64,000 nt of DNA, from the NCBI RefSeq assembly GCF_900221005.1, contig NZ_OBQI01000003.1, forward strand, positions 186,001 to 250,000, given 5' to 3'. This DNA is from Blastococcus aggregatus (GTDB lineage Bacteria > Actinomycetota > Actinomycetes > Mycobacteriales > Geodermatophilaceae). The stretch's first letter is position 1. Each line of letters opens with the position of its first letter. A model generated the notes under the pieces. The model saw only the letters and a program-made list of their open reading frames with translations, made no database searches and had not been told where the DNA came from. This document shows positions 43,064 to 50,402 of the stretch, piece after piece. The translations under genes and the position numbers were made by a program.

Positions 43064-43160
43064 CTACGAGCCTGGCTGAGCCTGTCTACCGGTGATGAGC
43101 TGACGACGGTTGGGGCGGGTGAGTGGCGTCACCAACGTCCGTGGTCAGGACGCCTAGTAG

Positions 43161-43371
43161 ACGACACCTCTGCTGGTAGCCGGTAGCCAGGCGTGGCGCA
43201 ATGGCCCAGCTGATCGCAACCAGGACGGTCAGCGGCACCACCGACAACTCGCCGCCCAGCCGACAACGCGTCGTATGCGCGGGGTGGCATACCCGGGACC
43301 GCCGAGCTGGCCGATCGGCCAGAAGTCGGGTCCGTGAGGATCGCCTCGTGATACTCCGCGTGATACTGCCG
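43161..43371 (+). repeat. 211-bp integrase-associated segment, copy 2
   Basis: Diverged direct repeat of 8042-8252, of equal length. The last 24 bases (43348-43371) are identical, again with two tandem GTGATACT-headed 12-mers. A frame through it reads RQRVVCAGWHTRDRRAGRSA, matching the copy-1 frame. It lies 98 bases after the pca regulator and 117 bases before a tRNA-Leu 3' end. No integrase or excisionase is attached. The distance between the copies is 35,119 bp. Confidence 0.7.
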
Positions 43372-43487
43372 TCGGCGCATTTGAGGGCATCTGGATGCAA
43401 TTCTAGGTCATCTCGGTGTCCACAAAGAGGGACAAAAGCGCTGGTCGAGGCATCATGACGCACCTAGATGCTTACCTGCGGACGGAA

Positions 43488-43509
43488 GTTCAAGTCCCCC
43501 CTCGGACAC
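43488..43509 (+). repeat. tRNA-Leu 3'-end fragment (probable att core)
   Basis: The 22 bases match the T-loop, 3' half of the T stem and acceptor strand of an actinobacterial tRNA-Leu: GTTCAAGTC, then a C run and CTCGGAC plus discriminator A. The 5' half of the T stem does not pair (GGAAG against five C), and no anticodon arm or 5' acceptor strand exists upstream. So this is a duplicated tRNA end, such as an integrase leaves when it uses the tRNA 3' end as its core site. The natural tRNA terminator follows at 43518. Confidence 0.6.
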
Positions 43510-43517
43510 AGAGTTGG

Positions 43518-43547
43518 ACCCCCACGGCCTCCCTGGCCGGTGGGGGT
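43518..43547 (+). terminator. tRNA-type terminator after the tRNA-Leu end
   Basis: Arms 43518-43529 and 43535-43547 form a GC-rich stem with one bulged G and a 5-base loop, followed by TTCTT. The spacing of 9 bases from the tRNA fragment fits a tRNA gene terminator. A close relative is at 46310-46338. Confidence 0.7.
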
Positions 43548-43672
43548 TCTTCCATCTCTGGTCCCGGCATGCCCGCCGGATGTCTGCACGATTGCGTCAG
43601 CCATCTGCATCGGTGTCGCAGTCCCGGCCGAACCGCCACCGCTCCGTGCGGCAGCGTCCGCGGTGCCGCCTG

Positions 43673-44527
43673 CTAGTTCCGGTTGAGGCCGTACTGCCGG
43701 GTGAGGAACGCCCGCTTGTAGTGAGCCTCGGCCGCGTCGACCTCAGCGGTGGTCGCGGTCGGGCCGAACACCCGCAGGATGCTGAAGAGGAAGTGCCGAC
43801 GGTGGGTCACGTCGACCTCTGCCAGTTCGCGGAGCGCGACGTTGCCGCCGTGGCCGTCGCGGGCGTACGCGCTCCACCGACCCAGAAGGCGCTCCGTGCC
43901 GTCCGCCTTCCCGACGTACAGCTCGCCGCTGCTGGTGTCCGCGACGAGGTAGACGCCCTGGACGGCGGCGAGCGCTGTCCTCCACTCCGCGTATCGCGAG
44001 TCCTCGACGACGGCCACCAGCTCGTCGTGGGTGATGAGGACGTTGTCGAAGCCCGGGAACGGCACGCGGGCGGGGTCGGCGATCTCGACCACCGGCATCT
44101 GCGCGGCCTTCCCTCCCGCCTTGGCCCAGTTGATCGTGTCGTTCGACCACTCGATGACGAGCCGGTTCCGGAGCGACACGAGAACGTCGGATGGGTGGAG
44201 ATCGAAGTACCGCTTGACCTCGGTCCGCTCGGCGAGCACTTCACCCCTGTTCTCGTAGGCCACGAGGAACCGGGACCGCCGCTTGCCGTCCGCCACGAAG
44301 TTGAGCCACACGGCAGGTGGATCCCTCGGGATCTTGCTCTGCCGGACCGACTGGATTCGGGTGTAGGTGAGGACGTTCTCCACCGTGGCGTCCTGCGGGC
44401 CGGTGAGGCCGTCTGCGCTGTAGGTGTGCCGGACGAGGAGCACGTCCTCCGTCGCGACGCCCGCCACGCTCAGCAGGTCCGCGAGGCTCAGGTCACCGCG
44501 CAACGAGGACGCCTCGGTTGGCTGCAT
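43673..44527 (-). CDS. GIY-YIG nuclease-domain protein
   Basis: A 284-residue protein in two parts. The first 180 residues hold an unrecognised alpha/beta domain (LLSVAGVATEDVLLVRHTY ... VWLNFVADGKRRSRFLVAYENRGEV). The last 100 hold a GIY-YIG endonuclease domain: GVYLVADTSSGELYVGKADG (about 189-208) with the catalytic-type Arg in LLGRWSAYARDG about 10 residues on and a Glu later (ELAEVDV). This architecture occurs in stand-alone nucleases linked to mobile or defence islands. Its cell role is unknown. It lies between the two tRNA-Leu-end copies. Confidence 0.8.
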   Translation of the reverse strand: MQPTEASSLRGDLSLADLLSVAGVATEDVLLVRHTYSADGLTGPQDATVENVLTYTRIQSVRQSKIPRDPPAVWLNFVADGKRRSRFLVAYENRGEVLAERTEVKRYFDLHPSDVLVSLRNRLVIEWSNDTINWAKAGGKAAQMPVVEIADPARVPFPGFDNVLITHDELVAVVEDSRYAEWRTALAAVQGVYLVADTSSGELYVGKADGTERLLGRWSAYARDGHGGNVALRELAEVDVTHRRHFLFSILRVFGPTATTAEVDAAEAHYKRAFLTRQYGLNRN

Positions 44528-44852
44528 GATCGAAACCTACGGGTCGCGCCGTGTCTCGCCCCGGTGTGGTGGAGGCTCGGAGCGGACGCGAGTCGCCGCG
44601 GGGTCGTGCCGGCAGAAGGTGTCCGCGCGAACGCCTCAGCGAGGGCGTGGTCAGACGAATCGCCGGTCGAGCCGACCGGCCGCTCCGGTCCTCCAGGCTC
44701 CGCCCGAGCGAGCGCAGCACCCTCGACGCGGGGGTGGCCGGTTCGGCGGCTCTGGCCGGCCGAGACCGAGGCGTGTGCGGGCCGGGGCCGCCCCGTCGCG
44801 GCGCGCGTTCATCACCGCTCGGCGTTCGACCGGACAGCCGGCGATCACCGGT
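44528..44852. other. 325-bp non-coding gap
   Basis: No gene, RNA or convincing hairpin is visible on either strand. The composition is high-GC throughout. It should contain the promoter of the GIY-YIG gene on the minus strand, but no clear -10/-35 pair stands out. Confidence 0.4.
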
Positions 44853-45332
44853 TCACGTCACCTGTCCGTCCCGGGGGGCGAGGACGACGACGGGGATCTC
44901 GGTCGAGCGTCGTGCCGCGAAGACGTCGTGGCTCGGATCGACCGCGACCCAGCGCTGCCACAGCCGGTCGCGCTCCTCCCCCGTCGCCCGCCGGGCGCGC
45001 ACCGGGCGCGGCGCCTGGTGGGCCAGGCGGACGACGGCGTCCGGGTGCTCCTCGAGGTTGAGCCACCAGGACGGATACCCCTCCTCGAACCCGTTCATCG
45101 CCAGGGTGACGAGATCGGTGCCGTCCTCCAGGTAGCCGACGATCACGCTGCGCTGCCGGCCGGACCTCCGCCCGGTGATCGTCAGGCGCAGTGCCCCCCA
45201 GCCCCGCTTGCCGGCCGGCGTCCACAGGAACCGGCCTCCGCTGAGCCGGTAGAGGAGGCGGTGCACCCGCCAGGCCGTGTGCACGAACCACGGTGGCGGC
45301 ATCCTCGGGGGCCGGACTGCAGCATCGCTCAC
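44853..45332 (-). CDS. F420-dependent nitroreductase (DDN) family protein
   Basis: A 159-residue split beta-barrel protein of the deazaflavin-dependent nitroreductase family. Diagnostic features are RLTITGRRSGRQRSVIVGYLEDGTDLVTLAMNG (about 48-80), WWLNLEEHPDAVV, and the EERDRLWQRWVAVDP stretch. These bind F420 or related cofactors and reduce unsaturated or nitro groups. The GTG at 45332 overlaps the stop of the following-listed gene (GTGA). A diverged family member is at 59880. Confidence 0.85.
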   Translation of the reverse strand: MSDAAVRPPRMPPPWFVHTAWRVHRLLYRLSGGRFLWTPAGKRGWGALRLTITGRRSGRQRSVIVGYLEDGTDLVTLAMNGFEEGYPSWWLNLEEHPDAVVRLAHQAPRPVRARRATGEERDRLWQRWVAVDPSHDVFAARRSTEIPVVVLAPRDGQVT

Positions 45333-46102
45333 CGCGGCACCTCCGGGATGGGCGGGCCCGGGTGGCTGCTGCGATCCCCGCGGGGGGTGCCGTGCACGAC
45401 TTCGTCGACCCTCTCCCGGAAGACCCGCCAGCGACGCTCGTTGTCATGGACCAACCCGGCCGACTCACAACACAGGTCCGCCGCGCGGGAGATCACCTCG
45501 GCCGCCGAGTACAGCCGCCGGGGGGCGACACGGCCGGCGCCCAGGTCGGCGCGCACCGCCGCGGGGGTGAGGTCGATGCGCTCGAGCATCTCCGCGGCAC
45601 GCGCCAGGAGCTCCGCCGTCAGGGCCTGCATGTGTGCCGAGAGCCAGTCGTTGCCGATGATCCGGTGCCGTTCGCCCATGACGGCGGCGAGTTCCTCGAT
45701 GTCGAGCAAGGCGGCGGCCATGTTCCAGGACGCCTTCATCGCCTGGTCCAGCCAGGCTCCGATCCGCGCGAACCCGTCGGCGTCGGCACGTAGTTCGTCG
45801 ATCATCGCGGTGATCTCCGCCGGGCGCCCCTCGCCCTCCAGGAACAGCACCCCGTCGAGCGCGATGGCAGCCTCGCTGTTGAGGTCCTCCGCCCCCTCGT
45901 ACGGGCTCGATGCAGGCCGCGTCACAGGTTGAGCGTTGGCCCACCGGTCGGCCAACGCCTGCAGGGTCCGGGCGTGCCGCTGCAGCCTGACCGCGGTCTC
46001 CAGCGGAGCGGTCGAATAGAAGCGCTCATGCTCCTTGTGGAACCGGGACAGGTTCAGGACGGCGTCCAGCAGCGGGGCCGAGCCGGCCTCTTCGGTGGTC
46101 AT
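45329..46102 (-). CDS. Hypothetical helical protein
   Basis: A 257-residue, almost wholly helical cytoplasmic protein with no signal or membrane segment, and no domain that I recognise. Heptad-like segments include LSRFHKEHERFYSTAPLETAVRLQRHARTLQALADRW and a second at LDIEELAAVMGERHRIIGNDWLSAHMQ. The tail is Pro-rich. It is coupled by a GTGA overlap to the nitroreductase gene downstream, and lies in the islet between the tRNA-Leu end copies. The ATG at 46102 is the first of the frame. Confidence 0.6.
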   Translation of the reverse strand: MTTEEAGSAPLLDAVLNLSRFHKEHERFYSTAPLETAVRLQRHARTLQALADRWANAQPVTRPASSPYEGAEDLNSEAAIALDGVLFLEGEGRPAEITAMIDELRADADGFARIGAWLDQAMKASWNMAAALLDIEELAAVMGERHRIIGNDWLSAHMQALTAELLARAAEMLERIDLTPAAVRADLGAGRVAPRRLYSAAEVISRAADLCCESAGLVHDNERRWRVFRERVDEVVHGTPRGDRSSHPGPPIPEVPR

Positions 46103-46289
46103 GACAGCTCCGGAGCCAGTGACCGATCCACCCGACGCGGATCGACGTCATCGGCTCACCCTGGCCCGCGCGCGCAGTGCCGGTCAGGGACGAATGTCCT
46201 CGGCCTCGGGCCGCCGGTCCCTCACCCGCCACGCCGGCACCCGGACCGACGATCGCGAGGCCCGCAGCGTGTGCGCAGGAAGCGTGGCG

Positions 46290-46338
46290 CCCCCTCGGAC
46301 ACCGAGTAGACCCCCACGGCTTTCGGGCCGGCGGGGGT
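46290..46338 (+). repeat. Second tRNA-Leu end plus terminator copy
   Basis: Thirteen bases (46290-46302, CCCCCTCGGACAC) are identical to 43497-43509, followed after 7 bases by a hairpin with arms 46310-46320 and 46327-46338 that resembles the terminator at 43518-43547. The T-loop part of the tRNA is not conserved here. It looks like a second, more decayed copy of the same tRNA-Leu 3' region, from a tandem integration or a duplication 2.8 kb away. Confidence 0.55.
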
Positions 46339-46383
46339 GCTCCTGCTGGGGGGCGGCCGGCGGGGCCCCGACCCCACCAGCAG

Positions 46384-46639
46384 TCAGGGACGGACGGCCC
46401 TGACCGCGGTGAGCAGGCGCTGGAGGAGGACCAGCACCCGCTCCGTGCGGCTGTCGTGTGCGGGCAGCAATCCGAGCTGCCGCGCGACGGTGCCGGTGTC
46501 GTAGCTCGCCTGGTAGCGGCAGACCCGGTCGCCGCGGAAGACGTACATGTCCACGCCCTCGACGTCGATCCGACGGCCGGTGGCGGCCGTAGGCCGCCGG
46601 CGGGTTCGAAGGGCCACGATGGGTGCCGGTCATCCTCCA
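46384..46639 (-). pseudogene. Broken SnoaL-like protein gene
   Basis: Two frames together make part of a SnoaL/NTF2-like protein: WRMTGTHRGP in one frame (from 46639) then, after a shift near 46570-46600, GRRIDVEGVDMYVFRGDRVCRYQASYDTGTVARQLGLLP to the stop at 46384. The N-terminal half of a normal (about 130-residue) protein is not found upstream. So the gene is truncated and frameshifted. It borders the second tRNA-end repeat, which suggests damage by an insertion or deletion there. Confidence 0.6.
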
Positions 46640-46758
46640 CGGTGCGAGCAGCACCGGCTTGCACGCGGCGCAGAGTGACCGGCACACGGCTACCGCTCGA
46701 AGGAGTGGTCGCGGGAGTAGTCGCGGCGATCAGCCGGACGTAGCGGCCGGTGGGCGCC

Positions 46759-47469
46759 TCAGGCCTCCTGCGCGACGCCGACGCCTCGGCGGTGACCACC
46801 TCCGACGCCTCCGACGGGTCCCGCGCCGGCCGCGGTGAGGGGGCGATGCATCAGCACCCCGGCCAGCACGACCGTCCAGGCGTGCATGGTGTAGGCGTTG
46901 ACTCTCTCCAGGGCGCCGAGCCAGGGCGTCGGCCGGTTCTCCGCGAGGGCGCTCATCAGGGGCGCCATGAGCCCGCCGGATCCCACGATGACCGCCAGGG
47001 ATGCGGTGGCGTACCGCCGGAACCAGCCCGGGCGGGCGACCGCGGAGGCCGCCACCGCACCACAAGTGAGCGGAACGAAAGCCAACGTCAGGATCTGGTG
47101 CATCGTGTCGTTGAACCCGGGCTCCATCCCGCGGGTGCTCATCGGGAAGAAGGGATGGAGCGGCGCCGTGACCACGCCTGCGGCGAGCGAGAGGCCCGCC
47201 GTCCACCGGAGTGACCGACTCCCACCGGCCGACTGCCACACCCCCACGCCGAACGCACTCTCCAGCAGTCCGTGGATGGCGATCCACCTCACCGCCCCCG
47301 ACCGCACGGGAGACCCGTAGGCCGACAGCTCGCTGATCGCCTGGTCCCGGAAGCTGTAGCCCTCGTACGACCGCCCCGAATGCAGGTCGCCGGCGGCGTA
47401 CACCGCCACCGACGCCATCCCGGCGCGGAGCAGCCACGTCCGGCGCGTCCTCCCCCGCTGCACAGTCAT
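46759..47469 (-). CDS. DUF998-family membrane protein
   Basis: A protein of about 236 residues with six hydrophobic segments and the DUF998-like opening region with FRDQAISELSAYGSP (short extracellular loop), then RWIAIHGLLESAFGVGVWQ and a later GMEPGFNDTMHQILTLAFVPL. Function unknown. The start is uncertain: 47469 is chosen because the first membrane helix begins soon after; an ATG at 47526 would add 19 residues. A low-complexity Gly/His-rich tail ends the protein. Confidence 0.65.
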   Translation of the reverse strand: MTVQRGRTRRTWLLRAGMASVAVYAAGDLHSGRSYEGYSFRDQAISELSAYGSPVRSGAVRWIAIHGLLESAFGVGVWQSAGGSRSLRWTAGLSLAAGVVTAPLHPFFPMSTRGMEPGFNDTMHQILTLAFVPLTCGAVAASAVARPGWFRRYATASLAVIVGSGGLMAPLMSALAENRPTPWLGALERVNAYTMHAWTVVLAGVLMHRPLTAAGAGPVGGVGGGHRRGVGVAQEA

Positions 47470-47601
47470 GAGGGCCCGTCGGACGGCCTCCGTGGCCACC
47501 GGGCGATGGTGGATCACGGTGCGCATGCGCCCCAACCTCGACGACGAGCGCGGCGTCCTCCAGAGCATTCCGCCCTGGTCGTCCGAGGCTGTCGTACCCA
47601 C

Positions 47602-47866
47602 CGCACACGTGGGAGGGGGCGGGCGCCTGCTATTCCTGCACGGCCCCGAGGCTTCCTGGAGACCATGGACGTAGCGCTCCCCTCGGTCCCGGGCACGCTG
47701 CGACGTCCTCGGCTGCAGCTACAGGACGTGGCGCACGTCGACGCCGACGGGTGGCCCCGAGCGGCTCACGGGCGAGCTCGTCAGCCAGGGCGACGGACGG
47801 CGCCATGACGTCGAGACCCTCCACCTGGCCCGGCGGGCGCTCGCGCCCTTCCTGACGACGAACTGA
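47602..47866. other. Gap with a possible gene tail
   Basis: Between 47470 and the heliorhodopsin leader no full gene is supported. One plus-strand frame reads PERLTGELVSQGDGRRH and ends in FLTTN at a stop at 47864-47866. It has protein-like composition but no start, so it may be a decayed gene end. I cannot identify it. Confidence 0.3.
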
Positions 47867-47893
47867 CCCCGACCTGCCCGAACCTGCACGCGC

Positions 47894-47899
47894 TAACGT
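47894..47899 (+). promoter_or_regulatory. -10 element before the heliorhodopsin leader
   Basis: TAACGT fits the actinobacterial -10 form TANNNT. Transcription would begin about 7-9 bases later, at or next to a GTG at 47908, giving a leaderless message whose first gene is the short leader frame described next. No good -35 is seen, as is usual. Confidence 0.4.
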
Positions 47900-47907
47900 C
47901 CGGGCGT

Positions 47908-47979
47908 GTGAACGCCGGCGGCGAGGCACCGTGGTGGCACGGCGCGGCCGCCACGTGCCCATCCAGGAGGTCGCCGTGA
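47908..47979 (+). CDS. Possible 23-residue leader peptide coupled to heliorhodopsin
   Basis: A GTG placed 8 bases after the -10 box opens a 23-codon frame (VNAGGEAPWWHGAAATCPSR and on), whose TGA overlaps the GTG start of the heliorhodopsin gene as GTGA. A leaderless leader frame ending on the next start is a known actinobacterial arrangement for translational coupling. The only evidence is the geometry; the frame is too short for statistics. Confidence 0.3.
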   Translation: MNAGGEAPWWHGAAATCPSRRSP

Positions 47980-48767
47980 CCAGGCACACCCGTTCCGGGC
48001 CCGCACCGGTCGCGACGGGGGTGGACGACGGGCGCCTTGCCGGCCTCCGGCGCTGGAACCTGGCGCTGACGGTGCTGCATGTGGCCCAGGCCGTAGCGGT
48101 CCTGCTGCTGGCCAGCGGCTTCGCGATCCCCGTGACGTCGTCGTTCCCGGCCGGTCCGCCCGGGACTGCGGTACCGGCGCCGGAAGCCCTGGTCGACGTC
48201 GGCGTGGGGGCCGCGATCGCGGTCTTCCTCGGGCTTGCCGCGCTGGACCACCTGCTGACCGCCACGGTGCTGCGCCGGCGTTACGAGGAGGACCTGCGCC
48301 GCGGCATCAACCGGTTCCGCTGGCTGGAGTACTCGGTCAGCTCGACGATCATGGTGCTGCTGATCTGCGCCTACACCGGCATCACCGGGCTGAGCGCGCT
48401 GATCGGCATCGCCGGTGCCAACGTCGCGATGATCCTCTTCGGTTGGCTGCAGGAGCTGATGAACCCGCCCGGCCGCACCCGGACGACCATGCAGCCGTTC
48501 TGGTTCGGCTGCGTTGCCGGGGCGGCGCCCTGGGTGGCGGTCACCGCCAACATCGTCGGGGCCGAGCAGATCCCCGGCTTCGTCTACGGGATCTTCGGAT
48601 CGCTCTTCGTGTTCTTCGCGAGCTTTGCGCTCAACCAGTGGCTGCAGTACCGGGAGATCGGCCCGTGGCGCAGTTACGCCTACGGCGAGAAGGCCTACCT
48701 GGTGCTGAGCCTGGTCGCCAAGAGCGCCCTCGCCTGGCAGATCTTCGCCGGCTCGCTGGCCGGCTGA
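47976..48767 (+). CDS. Heliorhodopsin
   Basis: A 263-residue retinal protein with seven hydrophobic segments. The Schiff-base lysine is K249 (VLSLVAKSALAWQIFAG in the last helix), the counterion Glu is E118 in FRWLEYSVSS, and the family's two conserved histidines correspond to H35 and H92. The motifs fit heliorhodopsins rather than type 1 pumps: no DTD-type pump motif is seen, and the N-terminus is expected inside the cell. Role is light sensing or enzyme regulation, still debated. The GTG at 47976 has an AGGAGG site 5 bases upstream; an earlier in-frame start lacks one. No retinal synthesis gene is near. Confidence 0.9.
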   Translation: MTRHTRSGPAPVATGVDDGRLAGLRRWNLALTVLHVAQAVAVLLLASGFAIPVTSSFPAGPPGTAVPAPEALVDVGVGAAIAVFLGLAALDHLLTATVLRRRYEEDLRRGINRFRWLEYSVSSTIMVLLICAYTGITGLSALIGIAGANVAMILFGWLQELMNPPGRTRTTMQPFWFGCVAGAAPWVAVTANIVGAEQIPGFVYGIFGSLFVFFASFALNQWLQYREIGPWRSYAYGEKAYLVLSLVAKSALAWQIFAGSLAG

Positions 48768-48866
48768 TCCGCCTCCGCGTCGTGCGGGTGCGGCAGGGAC
48801 CCGCGCCTTCGGCCCGCGGGTCGGTCGGCTCTGTCGCTCCCGCGGCCGCGCGGCTTGCCTGGAGGC

Positions 48867-49628
48867 ATGACCACGAACGAGGACCAGTTCCCCCAGGCCG
48901 GCAGGTCCCCACGTCCGATCGCCCTGCGCATCGACGAGGTGATGCCGCGTTTCGATGTCAACGTCGTGCAGCACATCGTCGTCAACGCTGATCCCCGGGA
49001 GACCTATCAGGCTGTGCTGGATGCCGACCTGATGGACAACCAGCTGACCCGCCTGATGGTCACCGCGCGAGACCTGCCGAACCGCCTGCGCCCGAGGACG
49101 TCGGACACGGAGACACGTCGGTCGAACGCCCGGTCGAGCCGGCGCCCGACGTTCCGGATGCGGGACGCGGCCGGGGAGGAGTCCGGCTGGGTGGGCCTTC
49201 GTGACGAGCCGGGCGTGGAGATGCTCGCGGGCCTCGTCGGGCAGTTCTGGCGCCGGGACTTCGGCATCGTGAAGGTCGCGCCCGGGGAGTTCGCCTCGTT
49301 CGACCGCCCCGGCTACGCCAAGACCGTGGCCGGGTTCGCGTTGCACCCGCACGGCGAGGGCCGGACGCTGCTGACCTACGAGAGCCGCACGGTCTGCACC
49401 GACGCCGCGGCACGCCGGCGGTTCGCCGCCTACTGGTTGGTCCTCCGCCCCTTCGTACGACAGATGCTGCGTGGCGCGCTGGTCTCCATGAAGCGCCACG
49501 CCGAGCACGGCGCGACGTCCCGGCCGACGACGAGTTTCTCCCCGCTGCAGCCGACCGCTTCCGGTCCCCGTGCCGACTCGGGTCCGGCGGGCGACCGTGA
49601 ATCGTCGCGACGGCAGGTGGACGGCTGA
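48867..49628 (+). CDS. SRPBCC-like protein of unknown function
   Basis: A 253-residue protein. Residues about 30-215 resemble a SRPBCC/START-type lipid or ligand-binding fold: VQHIVVNADPRETYQAVLDADLM, then beta-rich GIVKVAPGEFASFDRPGYAKTVAGFALHP, LLTYESRTVCTDAAARRRFAAYW, and a terminal long helix RPFVRQMLRGALVSMKRHAE. The 35-residue tail is low-complexity. It follows the heliorhodopsin by 99 bases. The ATG at 48867 lies one base after GGAGG, too close for a normal site, so the start could be a few codons different. Confidence 0.6.
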   Translation: MTTNEDQFPQAGRSPRPIALRIDEVMPRFDVNVVQHIVVNADPRETYQAVLDADLMDNQLTRLMVTARDLPNRLRPRTSDTETRRSNARSSRRPTFRMRDAAGEESGWVGLRDEPGVEMLAGLVGQFWRRDFGIVKVAPGEFASFDRPGYAKTVAGFALHPHGEGRTLLTYESRTVCTDAAARRRFAAYWLVLRPFVRQMLRGALVSMKRHAEHGATSRPTTSFSPLQPTASGPRADSGPAGDRESSRRQVDG

Positions 49629-49678
49629 CGACCCGGCCCGCCCTCGCGCACGGCGCACGCCTCCGTCCCCCGAAACGG

Positions 49679-49714
49679 TTGGCGGTCCAACTCTTGGGCC
49701 ACAGGTTCTAGCCT
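49679..49714 (+). promoter_or_regulatory. Leaderless promoter with palindrome ahead of the MarR gene
   Basis: TAGCCT at 49709-49714 is followed by 6 bases and the GTG start at 49721, the classic geometry of an actinobacterial leaderless promoter (-10 TANNNT, start about 7 bases on). A TTGG-CGGT-CCAA palindrome at 49679-49690 overlaps the -35 region and could be the regulator's own operator. Confidence 0.5.
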
Positions 49715-49720
49715 GGGTCG

Positions 49721-50236
49721 GTGACGACCACGAAGACGACGGCCGAGCCCGGCCTCGCGTCCGACGACGTGCTGGCCCTGGATCGACAGGTGTGCTTCGC
49801 GCTGTCGGTGGCTGCCCGCAACGTGGTCGCGATCTACCGACCGGTGCTCGAGCCGCTCGGGCTCACCCATCCGCAGTACCTCGTGATGCTGGCGCTGTGG
49901 CAGCACGGGCAGCTGTCGGTCAAGGAGCTGTCGGGTCTGCTGCAGCTGGATCCGGGCACGCTCTCGCCACTGCTGAAGCGGCTGGAGGCGGCCGGACTGC
50001 TGCGCCGGGAGCGGGATCCGAGGGATCAGCGGAACCTGGCGTTGACACTGACCGACCAGGGCATTGCGCTGCGCGCGGAGGCGGAGAGGATCCCCGCCGG
50101 GATCGTGGAGCGGCTGGGCCTGCCGATCGACCAGTTGATCAGCCTGCACGAGACGCTCACCCAGGTGATCGGCGCCTCCCAGCGGGCGCTCAGGAGTCCG
50201 GCGCAGGACGCGATCCCGGAGGCGACGGTCGCCTGA
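49721..50236 (+). CDS. MarR-family regulator, OhrR-like
   Basis: A 171-residue regulator with winged HTH at about 62-120 (LSVKELSGLLQLDPGTLSPLLKRLEAAGLLRRERDPRDQRNLALTLT). The N-terminal LDRQVCFALSVAARNVVAIYRPVLEPLGLTHPQYLVMLALW is the OhrR signature, with the redox-sensing Cys in QVCFALS (C25). It therefore probably senses organic peroxides. Its usual partner gene ohr is not adjacent. GTG start on a predicted leaderless message. Confidence 0.87.
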   Translation: MTTTKTTAEPGLASDDVLALDRQVCFALSVAARNVVAIYRPVLEPLGLTHPQYLVMLALWQHGQLSVKELSGLLQLDPGTLSPLLKRLEAAGLLRRERDPRDQRNLALTLTDQGIALRAEAERIPAGIVERLGLPIDQLISLHETLTQVIGASQRALRSPAQDAIPEATVA

Positions 50237-50402
50237 GTGCCGCGTCGGGCGGCGCAGCGGGCCGGCCGACGGCGGTCGCGTCCCCACCGTCGCCCGGGAC
50301 GACATCGCCGAGGACCACTCCGGAGCACGCGGTCCGATGTGACCTCGCCATCAGTTTGTGCCCCAACCTTTTGTGCCCACCGTCCTCGGGGAGGATGAGT
50401 CC

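Noticed and set aside
43405..43513. Complete tRNA-Leu gene
   Set aside because: The 3' end is convincing but there is no anticodon arm, D arm or 5' acceptor strand upstream, and the T stem does not pair. Only a tRNA end fragment is present.
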